Source: Phaeobacter sp. 22II1-1F12B | Lineage (GTDB): Bacteria > Pseudomonadota > Alphaproteobacteria > Rhodobacterales > Rhodobacteraceae | Length of the DNA stretch: 64,000 nt | NCBI RefSeq assembly: GCF_002210165.1 | Contig: NZ_AQQP01000008.1 | Span: 186,001 to 250,000, forward strand | Direction: 5' to 3' | In this document: one piece after another, positions 1-11,100 of the stretch | Position numbering within the stretch: the first letter of the stretch is position 1 | Layout of the letters: every line of letters starts with the position of its first letter | Made by a program: the position numbers and the translations under genes | The notes under the pieces: generated by a model | Told to the model about the DNA's origin: nothing | What the model saw: the letters and a program-made list of their open reading frames with translations, nothing else | Databases searched by the model: none

Positions 1-854
1 AGACGCTTGAGGGCAACAACGGCACAGCCCTCGGCCCGCCCAAATCCGTCGGCACCCGCACCAAAAGCTTTGCATTTCCCGTCAGGAGCTAGCATCCGGG
101 CCTGCGACAAGGCCGTGAATATATCCGGACCAAGGATCAGATTGACGCCGCCCGCCAATGCCATGTGGCAATCACCTGTTCGAAGAGCCTGACACGCCAA
201 GTGCACAGCCACCAGTGACGACGAACAGGCCGTGTCAATCGTGACACTTGGGCCTTGTAGCCCAAGGATATAAGACAGTCGCCCACTCAACGTACTGTGA
301 GCGATCCCAGAGGCAAAATGCGCGTCCAAAAGCGCGGGATCACGAGTCTTCAGTTGTTCATAGCTGTAGTCATTTCCAGCTGCGCCGACAAAAACGCCGG
401 TGGCGCTACCGACAAGACTATCAGCGGCCTGACCCGCGTGTTCCAGCGTCTCCCAGCAGACTTCGAGCATCAGCCGATGTTGCGGATCGAGCCCCTGTGC
501 CTCGCGCGGAGACAGACCAAAAAAACCCGGATCAAAGCCATCAATAGTGGACAGGAACCCCCCGAAGCGTGTGGAAATCTTTCCTGGAGCGCCAGGGTCC
601 GGATCGTAGAGCGCATCATGATCCCAGCGATCCCTCGGTACCTCGCCGATAGCGTCGGTTCCATTCCGCAATAAATTCCAAAACTCTTGCGGGTTGTCAC
701 CGCCACCAGGCACCCGGCACCCCAGCCCGATTATCGCAATGGGTTCGGATGCCGCAGCTTCGACCCGGGCTAGCCGCGACTGGGCTTCGTCCAGTGCAAG
801 GAATGCACGTTTGATCGGGCTCAGTTCCCCTGAATTCTCCGGTCTCTTGGTCAT
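1..854 (-). CDS. Modular type I polyketide synthase PKS4, N-terminal KS part (truncated by window edge)
   Basis: Last visible synthase of the leftward operon; only about 284 N-terminal residues are in the window and the gene continues off the left edge. The ATG at 854-852 overlaps the PKS3 stop (ATGA). Residues 1 to about 37 form a charged helical segment (AFLALDEAQSRLARVEAA) that ends in SEPIAIIGLG, the layout of class-2 KS docking helices. The ketosynthase follows: KS start at about residue 37, DPQHRLMLEVCWE, and the active-site TACSSS with its Cys near residue 210. The KS His residues and all later domains are outside the window. It should extend the chain passed on by PKS3. Family assignment is certain; full domain content is unknown. 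Confidence 0.93.
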   Translation of the reverse strand, partial: MTKRPENSGELSPIKRAFLALDEAQSRLARVEAAASEPIAIIGLGCRVPGGGDNPQEFWNLLRNGTDAIGEVPRDRWDHDALYDPDPGAPGKISTRFGGFLSTIDGFDPGFFGLSPREAQGLDPQHRLMLEVCWETLEHAGQAADSLVGSATGVFVGAAGNDYSYEQLKTRDPALLDAHFASGIAHSTLSGRLSYILGLQGPSVTIDTACSSSLVAVHLACQALRTGDCHMALAGGVNLILGPDIFTALSQARMLAPDGKCKAFGAGADGFGRAEGCAVVALKR

Positions 855-3800
855 TGTCGGGAAACTCTCTCAAGCAGCAAGGCTTCGACCTCTTCATCCG
901 TCATATCGCTGATGTCCGGTGCGTCAGTGACTTGTGGGACCAGATCCGGGGAGGCTTCTACGTCATCGACGTCGTCGTCTGACATTCGTTCGAGAACAAA
1001 GGTGGCAATGGCTTCTATAGATGGATGATCGAAAGCGATCGATGCGGGCAACGGGTGCGACAGCTCCAGCGCCTCAGCGAGCAGTTTCCTGATCCGCATG
1101 GCCATGAGAGAATCCATGCCCAGATCCATGAGCCTCTCGTGCCGTCCCGGCGCATCGTCATCTTCTCGTCCGAGCACGCGAATGACCGTCCGGCGAACCT
1201 GATCACGTATCATCTCGAGCCGTTCTGACTCGGTCGCTTCGGCGAACAATGCAGCAAAGCCAGATCGCACCTGTTCCGGCGCTGATCGAACGTGTTCCGT
1301 TACTACGGTTTTCGCCTGAGTTGGCCGAGCTTTTCCCGCCTGCCGCGCAAGAATCACGTGCTGGCCAAGAATGCTTGCTGCCGAACCTGCTTCTGGCCAT
1401 GCCGATGCCTCAACGAAACCTGCCCCCTCCAACGCGCGGCACCAGATTTCTGGACGCATCAGAGGGTTATCAACACGCAAACCGTCGTTGAATTTCTGCC
1501 AGCCTTCGATCAGTCCAGTGGTTATATCGAACCAGTCGAGATGCTCAGTTGACTCAACGAGCATCAGCAAACCACCCGGGCGTAATAAGCTGCGCAGGCG
1601 CTCAAGTGTTTCGGGCAGGTCCGAGCCCGCATGAACGACGTTTGCCGCGATCACAAGATCAAGGCTTGCAGCCTGAAAGCCTTGTTTATCAAGCGGATTT
1701 TCCATGTCGAATTTACGGAAAACAATATCAGAACGATCTCCGAACCTTTCGCGACCCCGGTCCAGAAAGGCGTCGCTGACATCCGTGTAGATATAGCGCG
1801 CCGTGCCTTGGGGCAGGGCAGAAAGAATGCTGGAAGACGTGCCTCCGGTGCCCGCGCCGATCTCCATGACTTCAAGCACCTTACCGACACCCTGCATGCC
1901 AGCCATCGATGCAACGGCGGATCGCGCGAGCCCGTTAATATAACGCATCATCGCGCTATCTTCGTACAGGGCCTGCGCAAGTTCGAATGTGCCATCGGGG
2001 AACAGGGTTTCGAGTGGCGAACACCTGCCGCTGATCACCTCAGGCGCAAGCGCGGCACAATGGTGTACGTAGTTCAGCAATGCTGTGTTGTCGGCAAAGA
2101 GACCTTGTGCCTCTTTCCAGAGTACCGTCATATCCGGCGCTTGCAGAGGCGCAGGCGCTATGTACACGCCGTTATCATGGTGCAAGACACCTCGAACACA
2201 GAGGCGCTCCAGCCATCGCCCGATCAGATGCCGATACATTTCGTCGGCGCCAAGGGCCGTCATGATCTCGTCAAAGGTCAGTTTCGAACCCGGTACGGTC
2301 AAGACCCCGGCATCGTGCAACGTCTTTTGAGCAACCGCAGTCGTGATGCGGGTCAGATGCGCCCATTTTTCGTGATAGCTGCTGAGGTCGAGATCAAGCG
2401 GCCCACGTTCAGCTTGCAAGGTCAGCGCACTCGTAACGGTATCCCAATAACTGCGCGGTTCTGGTCCCTTCGTTGAAAGCGCAAACTTTTTTCGTTGGAA
2501 CGGGTAGGTCGGCGCCGCTACGCGTCGTCCCCCGGCGTTGCTGTTTTCCAAGAATCCACGCCAGTTGATGTCGGCACCGTCCGCAAAGAGTTGCGAGAGG
2601 CTGTCAGCCATTTCGGACCAATCATTCCTGTCACGTTGCAAGCTTGGAAGAAATGAAATCGCGTTACCGGTGGCACATTCGTCGGCCAGACTTAGCAGCA
2701 TCGGATGTGGGCCGATTTCGATCGCATGGGTCGCACCGGTATCGACAAGCGTTTTCATCGCGTCAGCAAAGTGCACCGGCTGGCGCAAGTTTTCGGGCCA
2801 GTAATCTGCCTCGGCCATGGCCTCCGCCGAAAGAAACTCTCCCGTAACTGTCGAGATAACCGGAATTTTCGCCAATCGCAGATTCACCTGCTTCATGCTA
2901 CTGCGCATCTCGTCGCAAACCGGTTCAACAAACGCGGAATGTGCAGCGAAAGGCACATTCAGTTTGCGCGTGCGCGCGCCCTTTTCGGAAAGGATATCAA
3001 GGCATTGAGTGAGAAGATCTTCTGGCCCGCTTAGCGTCACGCTTTGAGCGCTGTTGTAAGCTGCGATAGAGACCTGGCCATCATATTGTGCAAGTGCAGC
3101 TTCGATTACCTCAGTTGCGGCCGATACCGATGCCATCGATCCACCCTTTGGAAGTGACGCGAGAAGTCTGCCGCGGGTCGCCGCTGCTCTCACAGCATCG
3201 GAAAGTGTCATTACGCCTGCCGTATGGGCCGCCGCGAACTCACCTAACGAGTGACCCAGAACCGCCGATGGGGTTATTCCAAGTGCTCGCCAGAGATCGC
3301 TCAGCGCACATTGCACTGCAACCATTGCTGGCTGAACGATTTCGGTCCGGTCCAGCACATCTCCGGCAGTCGAATTCAGTGCCTCTTTCAGAGGAATCCC
3401 GATGATGTCCCTGAGCGCTGCATCTGCCGCATCAAAGCTGCGACGGAAAACAGAGGACGTGGCCAACAACTCCTGCGCCATCGACGGGTAGTGTCCGCCC
3501 TGACCGGAAAATAGGAAGGCAATGCGCGGCTTCCGGACATTTTCAGTTTGGCCGATGTGGCACGCGTCGCTTGATCGGTTTGCCAGAAAATCACGCAAGC
3601 CAGAGCGCAGCCCTTCCGCATTCTCAGCTGTCACAGCAAACCTATGTTGCAGGTGTGAACGCCCAAGTGCGGCGGTCCGGCAAAGATTCTTCGCCGACTG
3701 ACCCGTTTCCAATCCAGCCGCGTAAGCTTCAGTAAGATCGCGCAATGCCTGCGGATGCCGCGCCGAAAGAGGCAGGACAAGATACTTAGTCGCGCTCTCA

Positions 3801-5197
3801 ACCGGCGCAGGCACATCAGCCTCTTCCAGGATCACATGTGCATTGGTCCCGCTGAACCCGAAAGAACTTACCCCCGCGCGCAGCAGCCCGTTTTCTGACC
3901 GCAGCGGCGTATGGGTTGTCGGAACAGCAACCGGAGAATGCCAGTCAATCTCGGAGTTACCGGTGGAAAAGTTAAGGTTGGCCGGAAGCTCCTTCCGCTG
4001 CAAGGCGATCACTGCTTTGGCAACCCCGGCGATCCCGGCGGCAGCTTCGAGGTGGCCGACTACGGTTTTTCCCGCGCCCAACAGCAAAGGCTGTTCAGGC
4101 GGTCTTTCAGGACAACAGGTTGCGATCAGGGCCCGAACCTCAATCGGATCACCAAGCGGTGTGCCGGTACCATGGGTTTCGACAAAGTCGAGGTCGCGCC
4201 CTTCCAGTCCGGCATCCTTCAGCGCAGCCCTGATGAGGTCTTCCTGGGCTGTACCGTTCGGCGCGGTTAGTCCGGCGCTATGACCGTCCTGGTTTATTGC
4301 ACTGCCTCGAATGACGGCAAGAATTGGGTCCTGCGCATCAAGCGCGTCTGACAGTCTTCGAAGGACGATCATGCCACAGCCTTCGCTGCGCACATATCCA
4401 TCCGCACTCGCATCAAATGTTTTGCAATGCCCGTCGGCCGCCATCATGCGGCCGCGGGAAAAGGCAATATTCAAGTCCGGCGTAAGGATCAGGTTCACAC
4501 CACCGGCCAACGCAAGATCACACTCATTGTTGCGTAGCGCCTGAGCCGCAAGATGCAGACTGACTAATGAAGAAGAACAGGCAGTATCGATCGAGATCGC
4601 CGGACCACGCAGCCCTAGGATGTAAGAGATGCGACCTGCGGCAACGCTTTGCGCCGTTCCAGTGCCATGATAAGGTCCGACAATTGATCTGTCGGAAAAA
4701 GCCGTGCGCCCGAAATCGACGTTTGCAATTCCAAGATAGACGCCCGTGCGCGAACCGCGCAGATCGGACGCCGCAATTCCTGCGTTTTCAAGCGCCTCCC
4801 AAGCAATCTCAAGCACAAGGCGTTGCTGCGGATCCAGATTGCGCGCTTCTTCGGGGGCAATGCCAAAGAAGTCCGCGTCGAACATATCGACGTCCTCGAT
4901 GAACCCGCCGTAACGGGTGGTCATGCAACCGGCGGCGTCAGGATCCTCATTGTAGAAGTCTTCGATTTCCCAGCGATCATTGGGGATCGGCACGATGCCG
5001 TCCCGCCCGGACCAAAGCAGTTCTTCGAACCCAGCCGCATCTTTTACGCCGCCGGGCAAACGCAGCCCCAGGCCAACGATTGCCAAAGGTTCACGCTTGT
5101 CGCGCTCAGCCCGCGCGAGCCGCGCCTTGAGTTCCCGGATCTCGTTCAGAGCCCTGCGGATCGTGTCCTGCGTATCCGTTGGCCTTGCTTGCGTCAT
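851..5197 (-). CDS. Modular type I polyketide synthase PKS3 (KS-AT-cMT-ACP)
   Basis: 1448-aa single-module PKS. An N-terminal docking helix (residues 10-35, IRRALNEIRELKARLARAER) precedes the ketosynthase (about 37-465; TACSSS Cys near 206, ETHGTGT, GHLEAAAG). The acyltransferase spans about 555-850 (GQGG near 560, GHSLGE Ser near 649). A C-methyltransferase follows at about 890-1290 with the SAM motif EIGAGTGG near 1112, then an ACP with GMDSL near 1362. No KR, DH or ER is visible, so the module should add an alpha-methylated beta-keto unit. The C-terminus ends MTDEEVEALLLERVSRQ after an acidic stretch, as in class-2 ACP docking tails. ATGA overlaps on both sides link it to PKS2 and PKS4. 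The AT motif region reads FAAHS, so I do not assign malonyl versus methylmalonyl specificity. Confidence 0.95.
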   Translation of the reverse strand: MTQARPTDTQDTIRRALNEIRELKARLARAERDKREPLAIVGLGLRLPGGVKDAAGFEELLWSGRDGIVPIPNDRWEIEDFYNEDPDAAGCMTTRYGGFIEDVDMFDADFFGIAPEEARNLDPQQRLVLEIAWEALENAGIAASDLRGSRTGVYLGIANVDFGRTAFSDRSIVGPYHGTGTAQSVAAGRISYILGLRGPAISIDTACSSSLVSLHLAAQALRNNECDLALAGGVNLILTPDLNIAFSRGRMMAADGHCKTFDASADGYVRSEGCGMIVLRRLSDALDAQDPILAVIRGSAINQDGHSAGLTAPNGTAQEDLIRAALKDAGLEGRDLDFVETHGTGTPLGDPIEVRALIATCCPERPPEQPLLLGAGKTVVGHLEAAAGIAGVAKAVIALQRKELPANLNFSTGNSEIDWHSPVAVPTTHTPLRSENGLLRAGVSSFGFSGTNAHVILEEADVPAPVESATKYLVLPLSARHPQALRDLTEAYAAGLETGQSAKNLCRTAALGRSHLQHRFAVTAENAEGLRSGLRDFLANRSSDACHIGQTENVRKPRIAFLFSGQGGHYPSMAQELLATSSVFRRSFDAADAALRDIIGIPLKEALNSTAGDVLDRTEIVQPAMVAVQCALSDLWRALGITPSAVLGHSLGEFAAAHTAGVMTLSDAVRAAATRGRLLASLPKGGSMASVSAATEVIEAALAQYDGQVSIAAYNSAQSVTLSGPEDLLTQCLDILSEKGARTRKLNVPFAAHSAFVEPVCDEMRSSMKQVNLRLAKIPVISTVTGEFLSAEAMAEADYWPENLRQPVHFADAMKTLVDTGATHAIEIGPHPMLLSLADECATGNAISFLPSLQRDRNDWSEMADSLSQLFADGADINWRGFLENSNAGGRRVAAPTYPFQRKKFALSTKGPEPRSYWDTVTSALTLQAERGPLDLDLSSYHEKWAHLTRITTAVAQKTLHDAGVLTVPGSKLTFDEIMTALGADEMYRHLIGRWLERLCVRGVLHHDNGVYIAPAPLQAPDMTVLWKEAQGLFADNTALLNYVHHCAALAPEVISGRCSPLETLFPDGTFELAQALYEDSAMMRYINGLARSAVASMAGMQGVGKVLEVMEIGAGTGGTSSSILSALPQGTARYIYTDVSDAFLDRGRERFGDRSDIVFRKFDMENPLDKQGFQAASLDLVIAANVVHAGSDLPETLERLRSLLRPGGLLMLVESTEHLDWFDITTGLIEGWQKFNDGLRVDNPLMRPEIWCRALEGAGFVEASAWPEAGSAASILGQHVILARQAGKARPTQAKTVVTEHVRSAPEQVRSGFAALFAEATESERLEMIRDQVRRTVIRVLGREDDDAPGRHERLMDLGMDSLMAMRIRKLLAEALELSHPLPASIAFDHPSIEAIATFVLERMSDDDVDDVEASPDLVPQVTDAPDISDMTDEEVEALLLERVSRQ

Positions 5198-8100
5198 GAC
5201 ACTGCTCCGCCAGATACGGACTGAGCCAGTTCCGCCTCGAGTTCTGCCAAGATGTCGTCGTCGCTGAGTTCGTCCGTGAATTTACTTTCGAGGTTGTCCG
5301 ATGTCAGACCGATATAGATTGACCACGCCTCGGCAAGGTATCGTACAAGGTCGTGCAGGGTGGGATGGTCGAACAACAAGGTTACCGGCAACGGAACGCC
5401 CCCCACACGTACAAGCATGTTACGGAATTCGACGGACATGAGAGAATCCAGACCCTCATCCTTCAGGGACGCAAAGGGTGGGATCGAGGCACTTTCAGGC
5501 AGGCCGATTGCCTTTTTGGCCAATTCAGCCAAGGCATCTGTCATCGCCTCAGCCCGCAGCACATCCGGCTGAGCACGAAGACGATCGAGCAGGTGTTGCG
5601 TCTCTCCCGGCTGTTTTACTTGCTCGGGCACAGCGGCGACTTGGGAAAAATTTTCGAACACTGCCAAGTCGAGTCCCGTCGGCGTTGTTCGCAGGAAAGT
5701 CGGCCAATCGATATGCGCAACAGTTGCCGTCGCTCTTCCTTGCGACATTGCTTCTTCGATCGCAGCGAAACCTTCGGCGGGGGAGATTGCAGGCACGCCG
5801 CGTTCCGCCCAAACGTCACTTCCGCCCTTTTGCAGGTTTGCGGCCATGCCACCGCCCTGCCACGGCCCCAGTGCAACGCTCAGCGCAGGAAGCCCGCTCG
5901 ACCGGCGTTTATGCGCCAGAGAATCTAGACCCGCATTGGCAGCGAGATAGGCAGCTTGTCCCGGCGACCCCAAGCTCAGGCCAGCGCCGGACAACAAGAT
6001 CATGAAATCCAGCGGGCGATCCCTGGTCAGTTCATCAAGCAAAAACGCGCCGTCGAATTTCCCGGACATGACCTCTCGTACATCCGCAGCGGTCAGCAGG
6101 TGAAAGGCTTTGTCCCTTAAGACTCCCGCTGCATGAACGACGCCTTTCAGAATGCCGAGCTTGTCGATCCGTTCCCGGACTTTTGTCATGCTGCCACGGT
6201 CAGCAGCATCCGCGCTAAAAACATGAATGCGGACGCCTGAGGACTCGAGATCGGAAATCGCAGTCGCCGCGTGCTCATCCGGATCGTGCCTTCCGGTCAG
6301 CACCAATTGTCTTGCGCCATGCCCGGCCAGCCATCTCGCCGCATCAAGCCCGATGGCACCAAGACCGCCGGTGATCCAATACACACCTTCCGGGTCAATA
6401 GAAAAGGGCGCGTGACTGGCACGAAGGACTGTCTTGCCGATATGTTTGGCCTCGGCCATGTAGCGAAATGCCGACTTAGCTGCGCTAAGCGGGAATTCCC
6501 GAACCGGCAAAGGTTGCAGTTCATCTGACCCGAACCGTTGAATCACAGAGCTCATCAGTTCAGGCAAAAGACCGGCCTGATTGATAAGCTCTTCACCCAG
6601 ATCATAGGGCAGGTAGTTGATGTCCGGGCGCTGTAACGCGACCTCTTCCGTTGTCAGAATGCCGCGTTTGCCAAGCTCAAGAAACCATCCGCCCTTAGCT
6701 GTAGCGCGCAAGCTTTCACTAATGAATTCACCCGCCAGGGAGTTGAGCACGATGTCAACTCCGCGCCCGTCTGTCAGCCTGATAATTTCTTCAGAAAATT
6801 CTGCCTTGCGAGAGTCAAAGACATGGTCAGCCCCTTCGGCGATCACAAATGCTCGCTTTTCCTTGGACCCCGCAGTGGCAAAAATCCGGGCGCCACAGTT
6901 CTTGGCAATCCTCAACGCGGCAAGGCCGACGCCGCCCGCAGCGGCGTGGATAAGAATGCTGTCGCCGTTCTTTATTCCTGCCAGATGTTCCAGCCCGTAA
7001 CTCGCGGTCAAATAGGCTACGGGTTGCCCAGCGGCCGAGGCATCGGACAATCTGTCCGGTGCATGCACCAGCAAATCTGCGGTTCCCACCGCCTCGGCAG
7101 CATGTGAGCAAGGCACCATTCCCATGACCCGTTCGCCCGCTTTGAACCGTGTCACAGAGTTTCCGACTTCGAGAACAACGCCACTGCATTCGGCACCAAT
7201 GGTAGCGGACGCATCAGGGTAGGTGCCTAGGGCCAGAAGTACATCGCGGAAATTTAGACCAGAGCAGCGTACAGAAATGCGGACTTCATCCGCGCCAAGG
7301 TCGCTTTTTTCCATCGGCGACAGTTCAATAGCTTCGATGGCCTTTTCGCCTGTCACCGCAAGACGCTGCAGTTTGATGTCCCCGTTCGCTACCCGTGCTC
7401 GCTCCAGACGCGGCGCAAGACGAACACCATTTCTCAGCGCTGTCCAAGCAGGACCGGTCTGGGTCATTTCGTCGAACAAGGCAGCGGCCGAGGCGGTGCT
7501 GTCCGCATCAATAGCCCTGAAACTGAACTCGGGGTGCTCGATCGCAAGCGCTCCCATTGCTCCCCAAACACTCGCCCCTATCGAACAACCGGGTTCGTCC
7601 GAGGTTATCCCTTGGGCGTCCCTTGTCAGTAATCTCAGATGGGGAACAGAGATGTTGTCCTGAGCGAGAAGTGACTGAATCACATGGATCGCCCCGATGA
7701 CTGCCTCAGCGGCGCTGGAACTTTCGATTTGAACCGGATCAAGCCTCAGGCAAAGCACAACGCCAGATGGCGGCCTGACATCTCTAAAAACCTTGTCAAT
7801 CGCGCGTGCCACCGCTTCGCGATTGACAAGGTCTGGAACGGTCAGGTCAAAAACCGACCCTGTCGTTTGTTTCAGATCTCGAACGGTCTCCGCGCTGCCG
7901 CCAAGATCAACCAGCAACCAATCGTCGGCATCCTTTGGTGTCCCTTGGTCTGAATGCGCTTTCCACTCCCGAATATAGGTGAGCTTGTTATCCGCGACGC
8001 CACCGATTTCTTTCGTGGCCTCCAACAGCTGCAAGCCCTCGATCCGCGCGCAGCAGGCACCAGACGCATCAAACAAAGCCACATTTGCCAGGCATGACAT

Positions 8101-11100
8101 CACGCTGCGTTCTGTGACCGACGCCACCGCCTTTAGCGGCCCATCTGAGGGACATGCCATCGATGCCGAGCTCACAGCGACAGGAACGAATGGGGCTTTC
8201 TCAGGCGCATCGATCACACCCTCGGCGGCGATCAGGGCCAGTTGAAACGCCGCGTCCAGAACAGCGGGATGGAGAATATGCCCGGCGCTTCCCGGCGGAG
8301 TTGATACAATCCCCGAAGACAGATCTTGATCGATACGGATGTCAGACAGCAACCTAAAGCTGGCACCAAATCCAAGCCCAGAACGTTCAAACTGCGCCTG
8401 ACTGGGCTCCCCTGTGGGCCACGTTGTTGGCAGTTCGTCAGCTTCGTTCCCTGCCCGCAACTCGCACAGTGCCGTCGCAGCCAAGTCCCATCCACTTTCA
8501 ACGGGAATAAACCACTCAAGACTCTGTTCAGTATCTGAAATCCGGCGCGCGACGATCTGCCAGCTCGTATCAGGGTTGGTGACCTCAACCGGCTTGAGCA
8601 GGGTTAAATTATAGAGCTGCACAGCATCGCCAAGCAGTTCACGCGCAACCGCCAAAAAACCTTCGATGATGGCTGCGCCAGGCAGAAGCGTTCTTTCGAA
8701 GATGACGTGATCGCCACACCATTCGAAAATGGCTCCCGCATCTCCTTCAAATTGAGTTACATCGCCGGGCGCCAAGACACTACGACGCGTGAGCACAGGA
8801 TGCTGTCGTCGGCCCGTTGGCTTGACTGCCGGGGTGTCCGGTAACCAATGGCGACGACGCTGCCATGGATAAGAAGGCAGTGGTACGACCTTGCCCTCAG
8901 GCCCGAAAGCCGTCCAATCGGGCTCCACTCCGGCTACAAATAGCGCGGCACTTGCCATTGCGACGCATTCAGCGTCTGGCAGGTTCCGCCGCAAGGACGC
9001 AATAACCGACACTTCGGTTTCATTCACTGTTTCAGCAATTGAAGCACCCAGGACAGGATGCGGTCCAATCTCCAGAAAGCAATCGTGTCCGACGCCTGCA
9101 AGTTCTTCGATGGCGGCGGCAAAGCGCACCGGCTCACACATGTTCCGGGCGAAATATTCAGCGGTAAAGCCTTGCTCCATCGTCTTCCCGGTCACAGTTG
9201 AAATGAACCGGATCGATGGAGACGTGGTTCCGATACCTTCCAGGGCCGCGCAAAGGTCGGGCACGAAGGGTTCCATCTGCACGCTGTGAAAGGCATACCG
9301 CACGGGCAGGCGGCGCGCCTCGACCCCGTCGCGCACGAAGCCTTCGATCACTTTATCTAGCGCTTCGGGTACTCCGGACAAAACGCACGTGCGTGGGCTG
9401 TTGACAGCAGCAAGGCTGAGTTCGCCCTCGAACGGGCCAATCCTGCGTAGCGCTTCTTCTTTGCTGACTCCGACAGCAACCATAGCACCGGTTCCGTCCG
9501 CCTGTTGCATGATCCGCCCACGGTGGACGACGATGCGTGCCGCCGTGGCCAGATCAATCACACCCGCGATATGGAGCGCCGCGATTTCGCCGACACTATG
9601 GCCGGTTACAGCGTCAGGAATGACACCACGTGCCATCCACATTCGTGCCAGAGCGACCTGAATTGCGAAGAGCGCGGGCTGGGCGATCTCGGTATGCTGC
9701 AAACGCGTGTCATCTTCGCCGCGCGAGAGCTCCGATTTCAGGCTAGTATCCCAGTGCGTCGCCAAAGCGGCATCGCATTCCTCAAGCGCTGCGCGAAAAC
9801 TCGGCGAGGACGAAGCAAGCTCCTGTCCCATGGCGAACCATTGCGGACCTTGACCACAGAAAACCATGGCAAGCTTGCGCTTTTTCGCAGTTCCCTTCAG
9901 CACGGCGCGGCTGAACCCGGTTTCGGTCGCCTCGCTCAGCGCCTTGGCCAGTTGATCCTTGTCATGGCCAACGACCGCGAGACGTTCAGTATAGTGCGTG
10001 CGCCGCTCAGAAGCGGTAAACGCGATATCATTAAGGGAGTCCGGCGAGCTGCGCAAAAACTCCGACCATTTTCTTGCAAGATCATCCAGGGCTTCAGTTG
10101 ATTTGGCGGTCAGCGGTATAATGACCGGTCCGACGGGGGCCTCAGCCATACCGACTTCTGCTAATCTCGGAGCTTCTTCGAGAACGACATGAGCGTTGGT
10201 ACCGCCAACGCCAAACCCACTTACCCCGCAACGCAGAACCGTTTTAGGATCGAAAGCAACTGGCTGTTTCGAGATTTTCAATCGGGTACCGGCCAGATCG
10301 ATGTTGGGGTTGAGCGTTTCGAACAGCGGCTGTGGTGGAAGTACGCGATGTTTTAACGTCAGCACGCTTTTTATGGCACCTACAACGCCAGCTGCGGCCT
10401 CAAGATGGCCAATATTGGCTTTGGCTGTCCCAACGTAACACGGTGCCCCATCTTCGACCGCGATCCCCACCGTGGACGCCAGCGCACCAACCTCGATCGG
10501 GTCACCAAGCGCCGTACCTGTGCCATGTGCCTCTATGAAGCTGATGCTTGCGCCGTCGACCCGGGCAGCATCCAACGCCTCGCGGATCAAGGCCTCCTGC
10601 GCCGGGCCGTTGGGCGCGGTCAACAAGGTCGATTCGCCATCCTGATTGACAGCCGAGCCACGGATAACCGCGTGGATCTGATTGCCCTCTGCGATAGCAT
10701 CGGAAAGACGTCGCAGCACCATCACGCCGCAGCCTTCACCACGCCCGAACCCATCGGCAGCAGAATCAAAGGCTTTGCTGCGCCCGTCCGGGGCCATGAA
10801 CCCGACTTTTGATAGCGAAACCATCAGGTCCGGCGTAATCATCAGCGAAACGCCACCCGCGATGGCCAGATCGCTCTCGCCGCCGCGCAGGCTCTGACAA
10901 GCCATGTGGATCGCGACGAGCGAGGAAGAACACGCAGTGTCAATCGATACACTCGGTCCTCGCAGATCAAGCAGGTACGACAGACGATTCGGTACGACAC
11001 TGTGGACGGTCCCCGTCAAAGTGCGCAGGTCGACCTTGGAAAGATCACGGTATGACAGCCCCGCATAATCGCAGTGATAACTCGCGACGAAAACACCTGT

